Part shown: piece after piece, positions 41,301 to 48,264 of the stretch
How positions within the stretch are numbered: position 1 is the stretch's first letter
Layout of the letters: the number at the start of each line of letters is the position of its first letter
Origin: Clostridia bacterium
Lineage (GTDB): Bacteria; Bacillota; Clostridia; Christensenellales; Borkfalkiaceae
Direction of reading: 5' to 3'
Length of the DNA: 48,264 nt
Assembly (NCBI GenBank): GCA_017445995.1
Contig: JAFSRT010000018.1
Coordinates: 1-48,264 of the forward strand
Program-made: the position numbers and the translations under genes
Notes under the pieces: generated by a model
What the model saw: the letters and a program-made list of their open reading frames with translations, nothing else
Told to the model about the DNA's origin: nothing
The model's database searches: none

Positions 41301-41853
41301 TGAAGACGTTAACGTTTTGGTTCTCGACACCGAAGTTTACTCGAACACGGGCGGACAGGCAAGTAAGTCGACGAATATCGGCGCGGTTGCGAAGTTCGCT
41401 TCGGCAGGTAAGAGAATTAAGAAGAAAGACCTTGGTATGATCGCTAAATCTTACGGCTACGTTTACGTGGCTCAATGTGCTATGGGTTCTAACCCTGCTC
41501 AACTTCTTAAAGCGTTATCCGAAGCCGAAGCATACCACGGACCTTCGCTTATCATCTGCTATGCACCTTGTATCAACCACGGTATCAATATGACTAAATC
41601 GCAGTTGGAAGAAAAGGCTGCCGTTGATTGCGGATATTGGCAATTATACAGATATAACCCGGACGGCGAAGTATTTACTCTCGACAGTAAAGATCCGACG
41701 GGCGACTATCAAGCCTTCCTTGCAGGCGAAACGAGATACGCATCTCTCGTTAAAACGCAGGGCGAAGAAGTTGCTAAACAGTTGTTCGCAAAAACCGAAG
41801 AATCCGCTAAAGAAAGACTTGCGGGTTATAAGAAACTTGCGGATAAACAATAA
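38341..41853 (+). CDS. nifJ: Pyruvate:ferredoxin (flavodoxin) oxidoreductase
   Basis: 1170 residues from ATG 38341; the ATG 18 nt earlier overlaps the GGAGG. All domains are in one chain: the pyruvate-binding part YPITPSSPMAEVADEWA; the gamma-like domain (RFGDTPIQSEYLI); two ferredoxin clusters CIQCGNCSFVCPHAC and CMGCGVCATVCP; the proximal cluster CAGCGETPY; and the thiamine-diphosphate site GGDGWAYDIGYGGLDH with LDTEVYSNTGGQASKSTN. It oxidises pyruvate to acetyl-CoA and reduces ferredoxin. A single-gene transcript, codon-optimised and GC-richer than its neighbours, so highly expressed. Confidence 0.98.
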   Translation: MKKMTIDGNTAASHVAYAFSEVAAIYPITPSSPMAEVADEWATAGRTNMWGQKVRIAEMQSEGGAAGAVHGSLCAGALTTTYTASQGLLLMIPNMYKISGELMPSVFHVSARALAAHSLNIFGDHADVMACRQTGFAMLCDSSVQEVMDLALVAHLSTLKAKVPFINFFDGFRTSHEVAKIDIWDEADDYKEIRDICAEVGLDADIKDFKSRALNPEHPIQKGTAQNGDTYFQNRETANSYYQATPAIVQKMMDVVSSHCGRKYHLFDYVGDPNAEEVIVAMGSGCETIEESINKLNAMGKKYGLVKVRLYRPFVADAFVAALPKSTKKIAVLDRTKEPGSLGEPLYLDVCSALFEKGFTSATVVGGRYGLGSKEFTPSMVLAVYKNLEKDQPKNHFTIGIYEDVTNSSLDFSEKFDAAPAGSTSCKFYGLGSDGTVGANKNSIKIIGDHTDKHAQAYFFYDSKKSGGITVSHLRFGDTPIQSEYLIDSADFVQCSNPSYITRYDMTSDIKEGGTFLVNTNATTVEALEEFLPAQVKRDIANKNINLYVIDAIKIAGALGLKGRTNTILQSAFFRVNPQIMPYDKAVEYMKYMAKKSFARKGDAVVQMNYDAIDSAAGDNLIKIDVPSSWKTATTGAQMIEGHADKYYQEIIKPILYLKGDTLKSSQFNADGSVPTGTTKFEKRGVAVTVPQIDINKCIQCGNCSFVCPHACLRPALVKDGAEKPISFVGKPAIGLPGYEYKMQVSPLDCMGCGVCATVCPVKDGGAITMVPFAKSIENGEDKNWDFAVELPDADTSKFRKDTVKGCQFCTPLFEFSGACAGCGETPYVKVITQLFGEDMIIANATGCSSIYGGSSPTCPYTKNKEGKGPAWANSLFEDNAEFGFGMNLAYSARRNALKEKVIAFANADASAKDAADKWIAEFDNREASKVASKELLAIAEKSSAPEAKAIIEEKDCLSKKSVWIFGGDGWAYDIGYGGLDHVLASGEDVNVLVLDTEVYSNTGGQASKSTNIGAVAKFASAGKRIKKKDLGMIAKSYGYVYVAQCAMGSNPAQLLKALSEAEAYHGPSLIICYAPCINHGINMTKSQLEEKAAVDCGYWQLYRYNPDGEVFTLDSKDPTGDYQAFLAGETRYASLVKTQGEEVAKQLFAKTEESAKERLAGYKKLADKQ

Positions 41854-41869
41854 AATTAAACTTAATTTT

Positions 41870-41903
41870 AAGGAAGGGCAAAATTGCCCTTCCTTTTTTT
41901 TTT
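41870..41903 (+). terminator. Terminator of nifJ
   Basis: AAGGAAGGGCA / TGCCCTTCCTT with an AAAT loop and a T-run. Confidence 0.9.
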
Positions 41904-41908
41904 AAATT

Positions 41909-41937
41909 AAAAGTCTTCCGAAAAGGAAGACTTTTTT
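41909..41937. terminator. Second, bidirectional terminator
   Basis: AAAAGTCTTCC / GGAAGACTTTT around GAAAA, T-run on both strands. Ends the minus-strand membrane protein pair. Confidence 0.8.
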
Positions 41938-41956
41938 AATAATCGGTATTTTAATT

Positions 41957-42307
41957 TTACAAACTTAGTGCTTCGTTTAATCCTACGACTTCTCTTATTT
42001 TGCCGCTTCCGACCAGCATTCCGCCAAAGAACGGTGCTATAATTATAAGTCCTGCACAAAAATTATATAAAAGTGCAAACGCACTTATAGGATTTAACCT
42101 GACGTTTCCTTTATATTTTACGAATAAATAAAACTTATACGATATCCACGCTCTTCCCGATAATGAAATAAATATCCCAAAAATAGGAATAAATTGCATC
42201 CAAAACCACTTTATTGCGTTCTTTTTTGCCGCAACCAAAACTGCATTTAATTCAGATTGAGAACAACCTGCAATCAATTTTGAAAAATCATCTCTTATGT
42301 CACTCAT
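41957..42307 (-). CDS. Small membrane protein of the XRE-controlled pair
   Basis: 116 residues. A soluble N-terminus (about 1-25) is followed by hydrophobic segments at about 32-52 and 76-105. No family is recognised. It is second in a two-gene unit with 30 nt after the larger membrane protein. An AGGAG site precedes its ATG. Confidence 0.55.
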   Translation of the reverse strand: MSDIRDDFSKLIAGCSQSELNAVLVAAKKNAIKWFWMQFIPIFGIFISLSGRAWISYKFYLFVKYKGNVRLNPISAFALLYNFCAGLIIIAPFFGGMLVGSGKIREVVGLNEALSL

Positions 42308-42337
42308 TTTTTTTCTCCTTTTTTTATTTACCGATTA

Positions 42338-43417
42338 TTATTTTCTATAAAAATGTTTTCCTTCGTCGTCGGTATACCAAGTATCGCCAACGTCGTCTTT
42401 ATATTCCTTTTTTGAACCCGGTCCCACATACATATTATACTTTAATTTTCTTTTATTTCCGTGTTCGTCTGTAAGAGTAAATTGATAATCTGAATCTTTT
42501 GAATTGCCTTCTTCTATTTTTTTATCAAGCCAGTTTTCACATTTTGTAAAAAATCTCTGTGCCTTATCGGCAAATCCTTCATTTTCCGTTCCCGAATCAG
42601 TATTCCCTTCTATTACAAAACTTATTATTGTCAATACTATACTCGGCAAATGAATTATAAAAAATAAATAATCTGTAAATTTCTTGTTTGGTTTTATTAA
42701 AACGTATCTTTGCATTATTACACCAATCAAAATATAAAAAATGACGGATAATATTTTTGCCCCCGCTACATTTAAAATCATCATAGACAAAATCACTGCA
42801 AGAACGCTTAACGCCGAAATTATCTTTAATCCTGTTTTTTTGTCTTCATCGTAATCTTCGTCTATATCGTATACGTCTTCGTTTGTTTTTTCCTTCTTTG
42901 TTTCCGACTGTAATTCTGAATTTTTATTCTGAGTTGTTTTTAGATTTTCTTGTAATTTTTCTTTGCGTTTTTTTATTATATCGTTGGTCGTATTTAAAAA
43001 TTCTTTTGCGTTTCTCTTCCAAATGTGCAACGCATTATACGTTCTCAAAAACATTTCTTCATCTATCGATTCTATTTCTTCAATGCCTTTAATCAACATT
43101 TTTAAGTTGCCGTATACATAATCTTGTAACGTCTCTTCCGCTTCTTTAACTTGTTTTTCCGTTGCTTTTTCAGAAAATAAACCACCAACGCAGAACACTG
43201 CGTTTGCAAAAGGTATACCGTGTTCGGTTTCGCCGTTGACAAACTTTTCAATACCGTTAACGTTGTTTATTATTTTTTCTGTCGCCTGTTTGTCGTTCTT
43301 TCTAAAAGCAACGTAGTTTTCTTTAAATGCAGCGATATATTCGTCTAATTTATCTATATCTTCTTTTATATTCTTTCCTAAATTTTCCAATAATTCTTTA
43401 AATAATTGCTCTTGCAT
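42338..43417 (-). CDS. Membrane protein with N-terminal coiled coil
   Basis: 359 residues. The first 195 are helical and charged (KELLENLGKNIKEDIDKLDE; EKLQENLKTTQNKNSELQSE). Two or three membrane segments lie at about 200-265 (IISALSVLAVILSMMILNVA). The tail after 265 is soluble and has aromatic-rich strands (YKDDVGDTWYTDDEGKHFYR). It is the first gene under the XRE-controlled promoter; GGAG lies before ATG. No family is recognised. It may form a stress or host-defence switch with the regulator. Confidence 0.6.
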   Translation of the reverse strand: MQEQLFKELLENLGKNIKEDIDKLDEYIAAFKENYVAFRKNDKQATEKIINNVNGIEKFVNGETEHGIPFANAVFCVGGLFSEKATEKQVKEAEETLQDYVYGNLKMLIKGIEEIESIDEEMFLRTYNALHIWKRNAKEFLNTTNDIIKKRKEKLQENLKTTQNKNSELQSETKKEKTNEDVYDIDEDYDEDKKTGLKIISALSVLAVILSMMILNVAGAKILSVIFYILIGVIMQRYVLIKPNKKFTDYLFFIIHLPSIVLTIISFVIEGNTDSGTENEGFADKAQRFFTKCENWLDKKIEEGNSKDSDYQFTLTDEHGNKRKLKYNMYVGPGSKKEYKDDVGDTWYTDDEGKHFYRK

Positions 43418-43435
43418 TTTGTTTCTCCTTTTTTT

Positions 43436-43464
43436 ATTATATCACTAAGTTTTCTTAGTGTCAA
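43436..43464 (-). promoter_or_regulatory. Promoter of the membrane protein pair
   Basis: TTGACA (43459-43464), 17 nt, TATAAT (43436-43441), minus strand. A palindromic operator fills the spacer. Confidence 0.85.
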
Positions 43465-43487
43465 CACGAATACTAAATTTTCTTAGT
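43444..43487. promoter_or_regulatory. Two palindromic operators in the divergent promoter region
   Basis: ACTAAGTTTTCTTAGT (43444-43459) and ACTAAATTTTCTTAGT (43472-43487) are the same 16-bp palindrome, centres 28 bp apart. The first lies between the -35 and -10 of the membrane operon. The second ends at the -10 (TATAAT, 43487-43492) of the XRE gene. The XRE protein is the obvious ligand, repressing both directions. Confidence 0.85.
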
Positions 43488-43501
43488 ATAATAATATAAG
43501 T

Positions 43502-43705
43502 ATGAAAGTATTTGCCGAACGGCTAAGAGAACTAAGACAAGAAAAAGGCTTATCAATGAAACAACTTGCAAAAGAACTCAACACAACTGATGCCGCAATT
43601 TCTAATTGGGAAAACGAAATTAACGAGCCTAAAATATCGTATGTAAAAACTATTGCCGTATTTTTTAACGTTTCAGCGGACTATTTATTGGGTTTAATAG
43701 ATTAA
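43502..43705 (+). CDS. Small XRE-family repressor
   Basis: 67 residues, almost only the helix-turn-helix: FAERLRELRQEKGLSMKQLA, ISNWENEINEPKISYVKTIA, FFNVSADYLLGL. It has no separate effector domain. The start codon is only about 10 nt from the -10, so the message may be nearly leaderless. It sits divergently from the membrane pair and shares two operators with it. Confidence 0.88.
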   Translation: MKVFAERLRELRQEKGLSMKQLAKELNTTDAAISNWENEINEPKISYVKTIAVFFNVSADYLLGLID

Positions 43706-43735
43706 GAAAAGGTGGAAAGTAGCCACCTTTTCTTT
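43704..43735 (+). terminator. Terminator of the XRE repressor
   Basis: AAGAAAAGGTGG / CCACCTTTTCTT with a 7-nt loop, followed by T-rich DNA; overlaps the stop codon. Confidence 0.8.
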
Positions 43736-43823
43736 CCTTATTATATATAATGTTTATAACTCCCCCGTTTTTGTCGTGGGTTTTTCTTTTTTTAAAAAAA
43801 TTTAAAATATTTTTAAAAAGTAG

Positions 43824-43862
43824 TGTAAAACGCTTTACAACTTTATCGTAATAAAGTATAAT
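43824..43862 (+). promoter_or_regulatory. Promoter and LacI-like operator of the amino-acid ABC operon
   Basis: TTTACA (43834-43839), 17 nt, TATAAT (43857-43862). A TGTAAA-ACGC-TTTACA palindrome (43824-43839) covers the -35, resembling LacI/CcpA-family operators. The leader up to the AGGAG before ATG 43928 has no clear riboswitch. Confidence 0.65.
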
Positions 43863-43927
43863 ATAGATACTTTATCAAGTTAAAGTGATGAAGCAAAGAA
43901 AAAAATTATTTTTAGGAGAATAAAAAA

Positions 43928-44758
43928 ATGAAAAAACTATTGACGCTTTTATTGACGGTTCTTTTAGGAATCACCGCTTGCGTTTCTTTAATCGGCTGCG
44001 GTAAAGAAAAGAAACAAATCACCGTTGGCATTACGAACGCCGCACCTATGAACTACAAAGACGCTTCGGGAAACTGGGTAGGTTTCGACACCGAACTGAC
44101 GCTTGCTATTTTTGAAGAACTCGGCTACGAAGTTATGTTCAAAGAAATCGAGTGGTCTAATAAGTACATTGAATTGAATTCGGGCACTATCGACTGCATC
44201 TGGAACGGATTTACCGCAAACAGTCAGGATAAAGATTCCAGCGGCGTATTAAAAGACAGAAGCGAACTCGTAAACTTTTCTATGAACTATATGATAAACG
44301 AACAATGCGTAGTTAAAAACAAGTCGGTTGCTTTCGTAGACGAAACTTCTTTCGACGGAAAGACGATTGCTTTTGAAAACGGTTCTTCGGGTGATACGGG
44401 CGTAGGATATATCGAAGAAGATTACACCGAAATCAGTTTCAACAAAAAGGGTATGACGAGTCAATCGGCGGCTTTACAGGAAGTTAACGCGGGAACGGCA
44501 GACTTCGCGGTCGTTGATAAATCTATCGCGGAAAACGCGGCGGGTTTAGGATATAACAATATAGAAATCGTTGAATTCGATTATTTCTCTATTGAATACT
44601 ATGCAATCGGTTTCGCTAAAACCGACGACGGCGCTGCTTTAAGAGATTCGGTAAACACCAAGTTGGTTGAAAAATACAATTCCGGCTTAATCAAAACTTT
44701 GGCTGAAAAATACAATATCGACTTTACGAACAGAGTTAAACCTTGTTTCGAAAAATAA
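43928..44758 (+). CDS. Amino-acid ABC transporter substrate-binding lipoprotein
   Basis: 276 residues. Signal sequence 1-23 with lipobox SLIGC. The type II periplasmic-binding fold is clear: ITVGITNAAPMNYKDASGNW, VGFDTELTLAIFEELGYEV, DCIWNGFTANSQD. The family is the polar amino-acid (Gln/Glu/Arg/cystine) group; the ligand cannot be told from sequence. First gene of a four-gene operon. Confidence 0.9.
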   Translation: MKKLLTLLLTVLLGITACVSLIGCGKEKKQITVGITNAAPMNYKDASGNWVGFDTELTLAIFEELGYEVMFKEIEWSNKYIELNSGTIDCIWNGFTANSQDKDSSGVLKDRSELVNFSMNYMINEQCVVKNKSVAFVDETSFDGKTIAFENGSSGDTGVGYIEEDYTEISFNKKGMTSQSAALQEVNAGTADFAVVDKSIAENAAGLGYNNIEIVEFDYFSIEYYAIGFAKTDDGAALRDSVNTKLVEKYNSGLIKTLAEKYNIDFTNRVKPCFEK

Positions 44759-44779
44759 AATAATTTTCAGGAAAACAAT

Positions 44780-45481
44780 ATGACTTTTTTACAAATTACG
44801 CAAAGCCTTTTACAAGGCTTTGCGCTTACTTGTCTTATATTCTTTTTAACCTTAATCTTCTCTATACCGTTAGGGCTTGCGATTTCCTTCGGGTTAATGA
44901 GTAAGTTTAAGCCGCTTAATCTGGTTCTTAAATATTTCGTTTGGATAATCCGCGGAATACCGCTTATGTTGCAGATTTTTATGGTTTACTATTTACCGGG
45001 GATATTGAATAACGGGCAGAACTTCTGGGGAACTGTCGACAAGTATTTATACTTTAATTTTCAAATCAAGTCGGGCGGGGCGCTGATTGCGGTTTTATTT
45101 TCTTTCGTCATCAATTACGCTTGCTATTTTTCCGTTATCTTTAAAGGCGGAATAGAAGGCGTTAATCGCGGGCAGAGTGAAGCGGGTCAGGTTCTCGGCA
45201 TGACGAAAAAACAAATTTTCAGAAACGTTATTTTATTGCAGGTTATCAAAAAAATTACCCCGCCTATGAGTAACGAAATAATTACTCTTGTTAAAGACAC
45301 GGCACTTGCTAACGCTATCGGCGTTGTTGAAACGATTATGGCGGCAAAAAACTTTGCGTCAGGATTTCCGCCTATTATTTGGCCTATTTTCTATTCGGGA
45401 ATATTTTATCTTCTTTTTGTCGGTATTCTCACTTTACTGTTCGGATATATCGAAAAGAAACTGTCTTTCTATAAGGAGTAA
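44780..45481 (+). CDS. Amino-acid ABC transporter permease
   Basis: 233 residues with 5 likely membrane segments. It has the HisM/GlnP signature around IRGIPLMLQIFMVYYLPG and the coupling EAA-type loop GQSEAGQVLGMTKKQIFRNV. It forms a homodimeric channel. Begins 21 nt after the binding-protein gene. Confidence 0.92.
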   Translation: MTFLQITQSLLQGFALTCLIFFLTLIFSIPLGLAISFGLMSKFKPLNLVLKYFVWIIRGIPLMLQIFMVYYLPGILNNGQNFWGTVDKYLYFNFQIKSGGALIAVLFSFVINYACYFSVIFKGGIEGVNRGQSEAGQVLGMTKKQIFRNVILLQVIKKITPPMSNEIITLVKDTALANAIGVVETIMAAKNFASGFPPIIWPIFYSGIFYLLFVGILTLLFGYIEKKLSFYKE

Positions 45482-45484
45482 AGT

Positions 45485-46393
45485 ATGGCTTATTTTGAAA
45501 TAAAAAACTTTGAAAAATCGTTCGGCGAAACAAAAGTTTTAAAAGGAATAAATCTCTCTATAAAAAAAGGTGAAGTTTTATCAATTATAGGGTCTTCGGG
45601 TAGCGGAAAAACTACTCTCCTTCGCTGTATGAACTTTTTAGAGACGGTAGACTCGGGCGTTATGGTGTTAGACGGCGAAACGCTTTTGGATAGCAACGTT
45701 AAAGAAAGCGAAAGCATTTTGCGCGAAAAAAGGCTTAATTTCGGGCTGGTTTTTCAGTCGTTTAACCTTTTTCCGCAATATACGGTTTTTAAAAATCTAA
45801 CCCTTGCCCCTACTCTTTTATTGAAAGAAAAACTCGCCGAAAAAAACAATCTTTATAAGATAGAACTTAAAAACATTAAAAAAAATAAAGATATTTCAGC
45901 GGACGAAAAAGAGAAGAAAATTAAAGAATTAAGCGAAAAGATTTTAACTAAAAAGCAGTTGCAAATTAAGTTCCGTGAAGAAAGGGAAAATATACGAAAA
46001 GACTGTAATAATCTTTTAGAAAAAATCGGACTTACCGAAAAAGCGTCTTCTTACCCTTGCGAATTATCGGGCGGGCAATGTCAACGCGTCGCGATTGCGC
46101 GCGCGCTTGCCTTAAAACCGAAAATACTCTGCTTTGACGAGCCGACTTCGGCACTCGACCCTGAACTTACGGGCGAAGTGTTAAAGGTTATTAAAAACCT
46201 TAAAAAAGATAATACTACGATGATAATCGTAACCCACGAAATGGGCTTTGCAAAAGGCGTTTCCGACAAGGTTATATTTATGGCGAACGGCGTCGTTGAA
46301 GAAGAAGGAAACCCGAAAGACGTCTTTAATAACCCTAAATCGGAAAAACTTAAAAACTTTTTAAATAACGTTAGTGATAAGGACGGGGAATAA
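45485..46393 (+). CDS. Amino-acid ABC transporter ATPase with charged insertion
   Basis: 302 residues, about 60 longer than GlnQ-type proteins. Walker A GSSGSGKTT, Q-loop FQSFNLFPQ, signature LSGGQCQR, Walker B ILCFDEPTSALDP and H-loop VTHEM are intact. The extra part, about 115-175, is a Lys/Glu-rich helix pair (KKNKDISADEKEKKIKELSE) between Q-loop and signature, in the helical domain. It may contact a regulator; TrpR-like YerC is next. Begins 3 nt after the permease stop. Confidence 0.93.
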   Translation: MAYFEIKNFEKSFGETKVLKGINLSIKKGEVLSIIGSSGSGKTTLLRCMNFLETVDSGVMVLDGETLLDSNVKESESILREKRLNFGLVFQSFNLFPQYTVFKNLTLAPTLLLKEKLAEKNNLYKIELKNIKKNKDISADEKEKKIKELSEKILTKKQLQIKFREERENIRKDCNNLLEKIGLTEKASSYPCELSGGQCQRVAIARALALKPKILCFDEPTSALDPELTGEVLKVIKNLKKDNTTMIIVTHEMGFAKGVSDKVIFMANGVVEEEGNPKDVFNNPKSEKLKNFLNNVSDKDGE

Positions 46394-46395
46394 AA

Positions 46396-46659
46396 ATGAG
46401 TGATACGATAAACGTTGACGAATTATACGAAATTATTTTGAAATTAAAAACGGTAGACGACTGCAGGGCGCTTTTTAACGACCTTTGTACGTATAAGGAA
46501 ATCGATTCTATGGCGCAGAGAATAGTCGCCGCTAAACTATTACTGAATAACGAAACTTACGAAGAAATAATCAAGCAAACGAACATTTCTTCCGCAACTC
46601 TTTCAAGGGTAAGTAAGTGCGTTAAGTACGGCGAAGGCTATAAAAAGTTTTTGAAATAA
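46396..46659 (+). CDS. TrpR-like regulator of the YerC/YecD type
   Basis: 87 residues: VDELYEIILKLKTVDDCRAL, DSMAQRIVAAKLLLNNETYE, TNISSATLSRVSKCVKYGEG. The helix-turn-helix at 55-75 and length fit the YerC/YecD family, related to Trp repressor. It starts 2 nt after the ATPase gene. It may control this operon or an amino-acid regulon. Confidence 0.88.
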   Translation: MSDTINVDELYEIILKLKTVDDCRALFNDLCTYKEIDSMAQRIVAAKLLLNNETYEEIIKQTNISSATLSRVSKCVKYGEGYKKFLK

Positions 46660-46675
46660 TTTTAATAACTAAACG

Positions 46676-46704
46676 AAAAAAGAACGGTTTTGCCGTTCTT
46701 TTTT
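46676..46704. terminator. Bidirectional terminator after the ABC operon
   Basis: AAAAAAGAACGG / CCGTTCTTTTTT with a TTTTG loop. Also ends the converging SLOG-rsmG unit, whose stop codon overlaps it. Confidence 0.9.
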
Positions 46705-47168
46705 TATATACTTTCTATATCTATTCCCTGTTCTTGCGCGTATTTAACCGTATTGAAAGTTCCGCCGTACGCGTCCCTTAAATAACTGATTAAACGGGAC
46801 GAATTATCGACCATAAACCTGTTTCTTTTTTGCATACACCACGGGTTATACGTTTCGCTTAAAATTATTTTAATATCGGCGCTATCTAACATACGCTTAT
46901 ATTCTTTTTTTTCTTCAAAATTAAACTTATAGTCCTGCGTTAAGCACGGAATACAGGCGACGATTTTTATATCTTTTTCTTTTCTTATTTTTTCTAAAAT
47001 CTGAAAGCAGATAGTATCAAATCCCAGCGCCATACCTACTAAAAAGTATTTATAGCCAAAATCTACGCTTTTATTTAAAACTCTTTCGAGTTTTTTTATA
47101 TCTAAATCCTTTTTAACTACCCTATGCCCTGAAACGCAACAGGTTATATTTCTATCAAAACTTTCCAT
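46704..47168 (-). CDS. YpsA-like SLOG-family protein (DUF1273)
   Basis: 154 residues. It starts ITCCVSGHRVVKKDLD, the usual YpsA opening with the nucleotide-binding SGHR, then FLVGMALGFDTICFQILEKI and RNRFMVDNSSRLISYLRD. This is the DUF1273/YpsA branch of the SLOG superfamily; the ligand is unknown. Its start shares one base with rsmG's end, so the two are coupled. Confidence 0.85.
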   Translation of the reverse strand: MESFDRNITCCVSGHRVVKKDLDIKKLERVLNKSVDFGYKYFLVGMALGFDTICFQILEKIRKEKDIKIVACIPCLTQDYKFNFEEKKEYKRMLDSADIKIILSETYNPWCMQKRNRFMVDNSSRLISYLRDAYGGTFNTVKYAQEQGIDIESI

Positions 47169-47848
47169 TATATAGGACTTTTCCTTATTTTAGCATTACT
47201 TCTCGGGTATAAACTCGGCGTATTTTTTATTTTAACTATATCTATTATTTCCCTTTTTGCGCCTTCTAAACTAAACTCGTAAACATTATCTATCTTTCCG
47301 CCTAAAATATCTATCGCCTTTTTTGAATTTATTATTTCTTCTTCCGCCTGACCCTTAAAAGCGATAAAATGCCCGCCTTTTTTAACGAAAGGTAAACAAT
47401 ATTCCGATAAAATATTAAGTCCTGCAACCGCCCTTGCCGACGCGTAATCAAACTTTTCGCGGTATTCTTCCTTTTTAGAAAAATCTTCCGCCCTGCCGTT
47501 AATTACAATGATATTTTTAAGGTCTAATTCCATTATAACGGTATTTAAAAATTCACACTTTTTCCCCGTCGCTTCAAGCATTATTATATCTAATTCGTCG
47601 TTTACTATCTTATTAGGAATAGCAGGAAACCCACCGCCGGAACCGACGTCGATTAGTTTTCCACTTATAAACATATTTTTACCGAGTAAACTATCAACAA
47701 AGTGTTTTTTATAAACTTCTTCTTTATCCGTTATAGCAGTTATATTAAACTTCTCGTTAAAGTAAACTAATAATTTATAGTAATTTTCAAACTTTTCCGA
47801 CTGTTCTTTATTTAATTGTATTCCGTAATTTTCAAAAATATTTTGCAT
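47168..47848 (-). CDS. rsmG: 16S rRNA (guanine527-N7)-methyltransferase
   Basis: 226 residues. KLLVYFNEKFNITAITDKEE, HFVDSLLGKNMFISGKLIDV, GSGGGFPAIPNKI as the SAM-binding part, and SARAVAGLNILSEYCLPFVK with GGHFIAFKGQ identify RsmG (GidB). It methylates G527 of 16S rRNA. In many Bacillota rsmG lies near the replication origin; here it is next to an AT-rich gene-free stretch. Confidence 0.95.
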   Translation of the reverse strand: MQNIFENYGIQLNKEQSEKFENYYKLLVYFNEKFNITAITDKEEVYKKHFVDSLLGKNMFISGKLIDVGSGGGFPAIPNKIVNDELDIIMLEATGKKCEFLNTVIMELDLKNIIVINGRAEDFSKKEEYREKFDYASARAVAGLNILSEYCLPFVKKGGHFIAFKGQAEEEIINSKKAIDILGGKIDNVYEFSLEGAKREIIDIVKIKNTPSLYPRSNAKIRKSPI

Positions 47849-48264
47849 AAAAAAATTATATCATATTTTTATTTTATTAACAATATTTTTTTATCAACTA
47901 TTTATTAACGTTTTTCTGTTGATTAAAATTTTTTTATATTTTTAATCTCTTTTTATACGCCTTTTTTTTAATAATTTTCACTTATTTTATAATTATTCAA
48001 TTTTTTATCAACCTATAAACTTTTAATATACTTTTTATCTACGTAGTTATTAAATTAAAATCGTTATATATTACTTATCATTTAAAAACTTTTCAACAAT
48101 TCAACAGTCTATAATACTAATAATACTACCTTTTAATCTTTAAAAATAAATAAAACAATACTACCTTTTCGGGCGACTTTATAACTTTTCTATTTTCAAT
48201 TTTTAAGCTAAATAACCTTTATATTTTTCTAAATAATTGTTGATTTTTTATTATATTTAATATA
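47849..48264. other. AT-rich gene-free tail
   Basis: 416 nt, very AT-rich, no ORF of note. It contains repeated TTATCAAC and TTATTAAC octamers (around 47876, 47891, 47901, 48006) that are near but not equal to the DnaA box TTATCCACA. Could be part of an origin region beside rsmG, or simply a promoter region. No clear assignment. Confidence 0.4.

Noticed and set aside
43863..43905. SAM-type riboswitch fragment (TTTATCAAG...)
   Set aside because: Only the first few bases resemble the motif; no core helices follow.
47849..48264. Chromosomal replication origin
   Set aside because: No exact DnaA boxes and no dnaA, rnpA or parA nearby; only near-match octamers.

Overview
The window looks like chromosomal DNA of an anaerobic, low-GC Clostridia-type bacterium (Bacillota), probably an uncultured gut lineage. 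The reasons are a one-piece pyruvate:ferredoxin oxidoreductase, a Trp T-box, ECF transporter genes in the usual Bacillota order with truA-rplM-rpsI, strong GGAGG ribosome sites, TTGACA/TATAAT promoters and many intrinsic terminators. I cannot name a genus.

Bases 1-16000 are accessory DNA, visibly more AT-rich than the rest. From the left they hold: a minus-strand operon of a phosphoribosyltransferase, a DprA-like protein and a small DUF4926-like protein; a 0.95-kb gene-free array of about 14 related short motifs with a spacing that clusters near 73 nt; an oriT-like inverted repeat; a MobV relaxase; small plasmid-type ORFs; and a tyrosine integrase. This is the layout of an integrative mobilizable element. 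Two of its genes appear to start at ATA and ATT instead of ATG, and a tiny third ORF looks frameshifted. Next (6059-13878) is a seven-gene plus-strand cluster: zinc-ribbon/TPR protein, PH-like protein, membrane-anchored YidD-like protein, HerA-type ATPase with a cysteine cluster, acidic protein, SPFH-SHOCT protein and a membrane protein. I recognise no named system in it, and it is the best candidate for an undescribed membrane-linked conflict system. An XRE regulator and a large serine recombinase follow. The recombinase frame runs antisense through a tRNA-Glu gene, which marks the probable insertion site.

From 16 kb on the DNA is core chromosome. A tRNA-Met/tRNA-Glu pair is followed by a PqqD-like protein with a nucleotidyltransferase-fold protein, a GH13 glucan hydrolase and a CofE-like ligase. 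Then comes a nearly complete aromatic amino acid operon (aroF-tyrA-aroB-aroA-aroC-pheA-aroE/aroK fusion-aroQ, minus strand). It is preceded by a Phe/Tyr-rich leader peptide and mutually exclusive hairpins, i.e. a classical attenuator. aroF carries a one-base frameshift in its N-terminal domain. Divergently transcribed is a stand-alone TrpB2 under a T-box whose specifier reads UGG. A lipoprotein follows, then rplM-rpsI with a structured leader, truA, ecfT, ecfA2 and ecfA1, then nifJ.

The right end has a small XRE repressor divergent from a two-gene membrane operon, with two matching palindromic operators between them. It also has a polar amino-acid ABC transporter operon ending in a YerC-type TrpR-like regulator, a YpsA-like SLOG protein, rsmG and an AT-rich gene-free tail.
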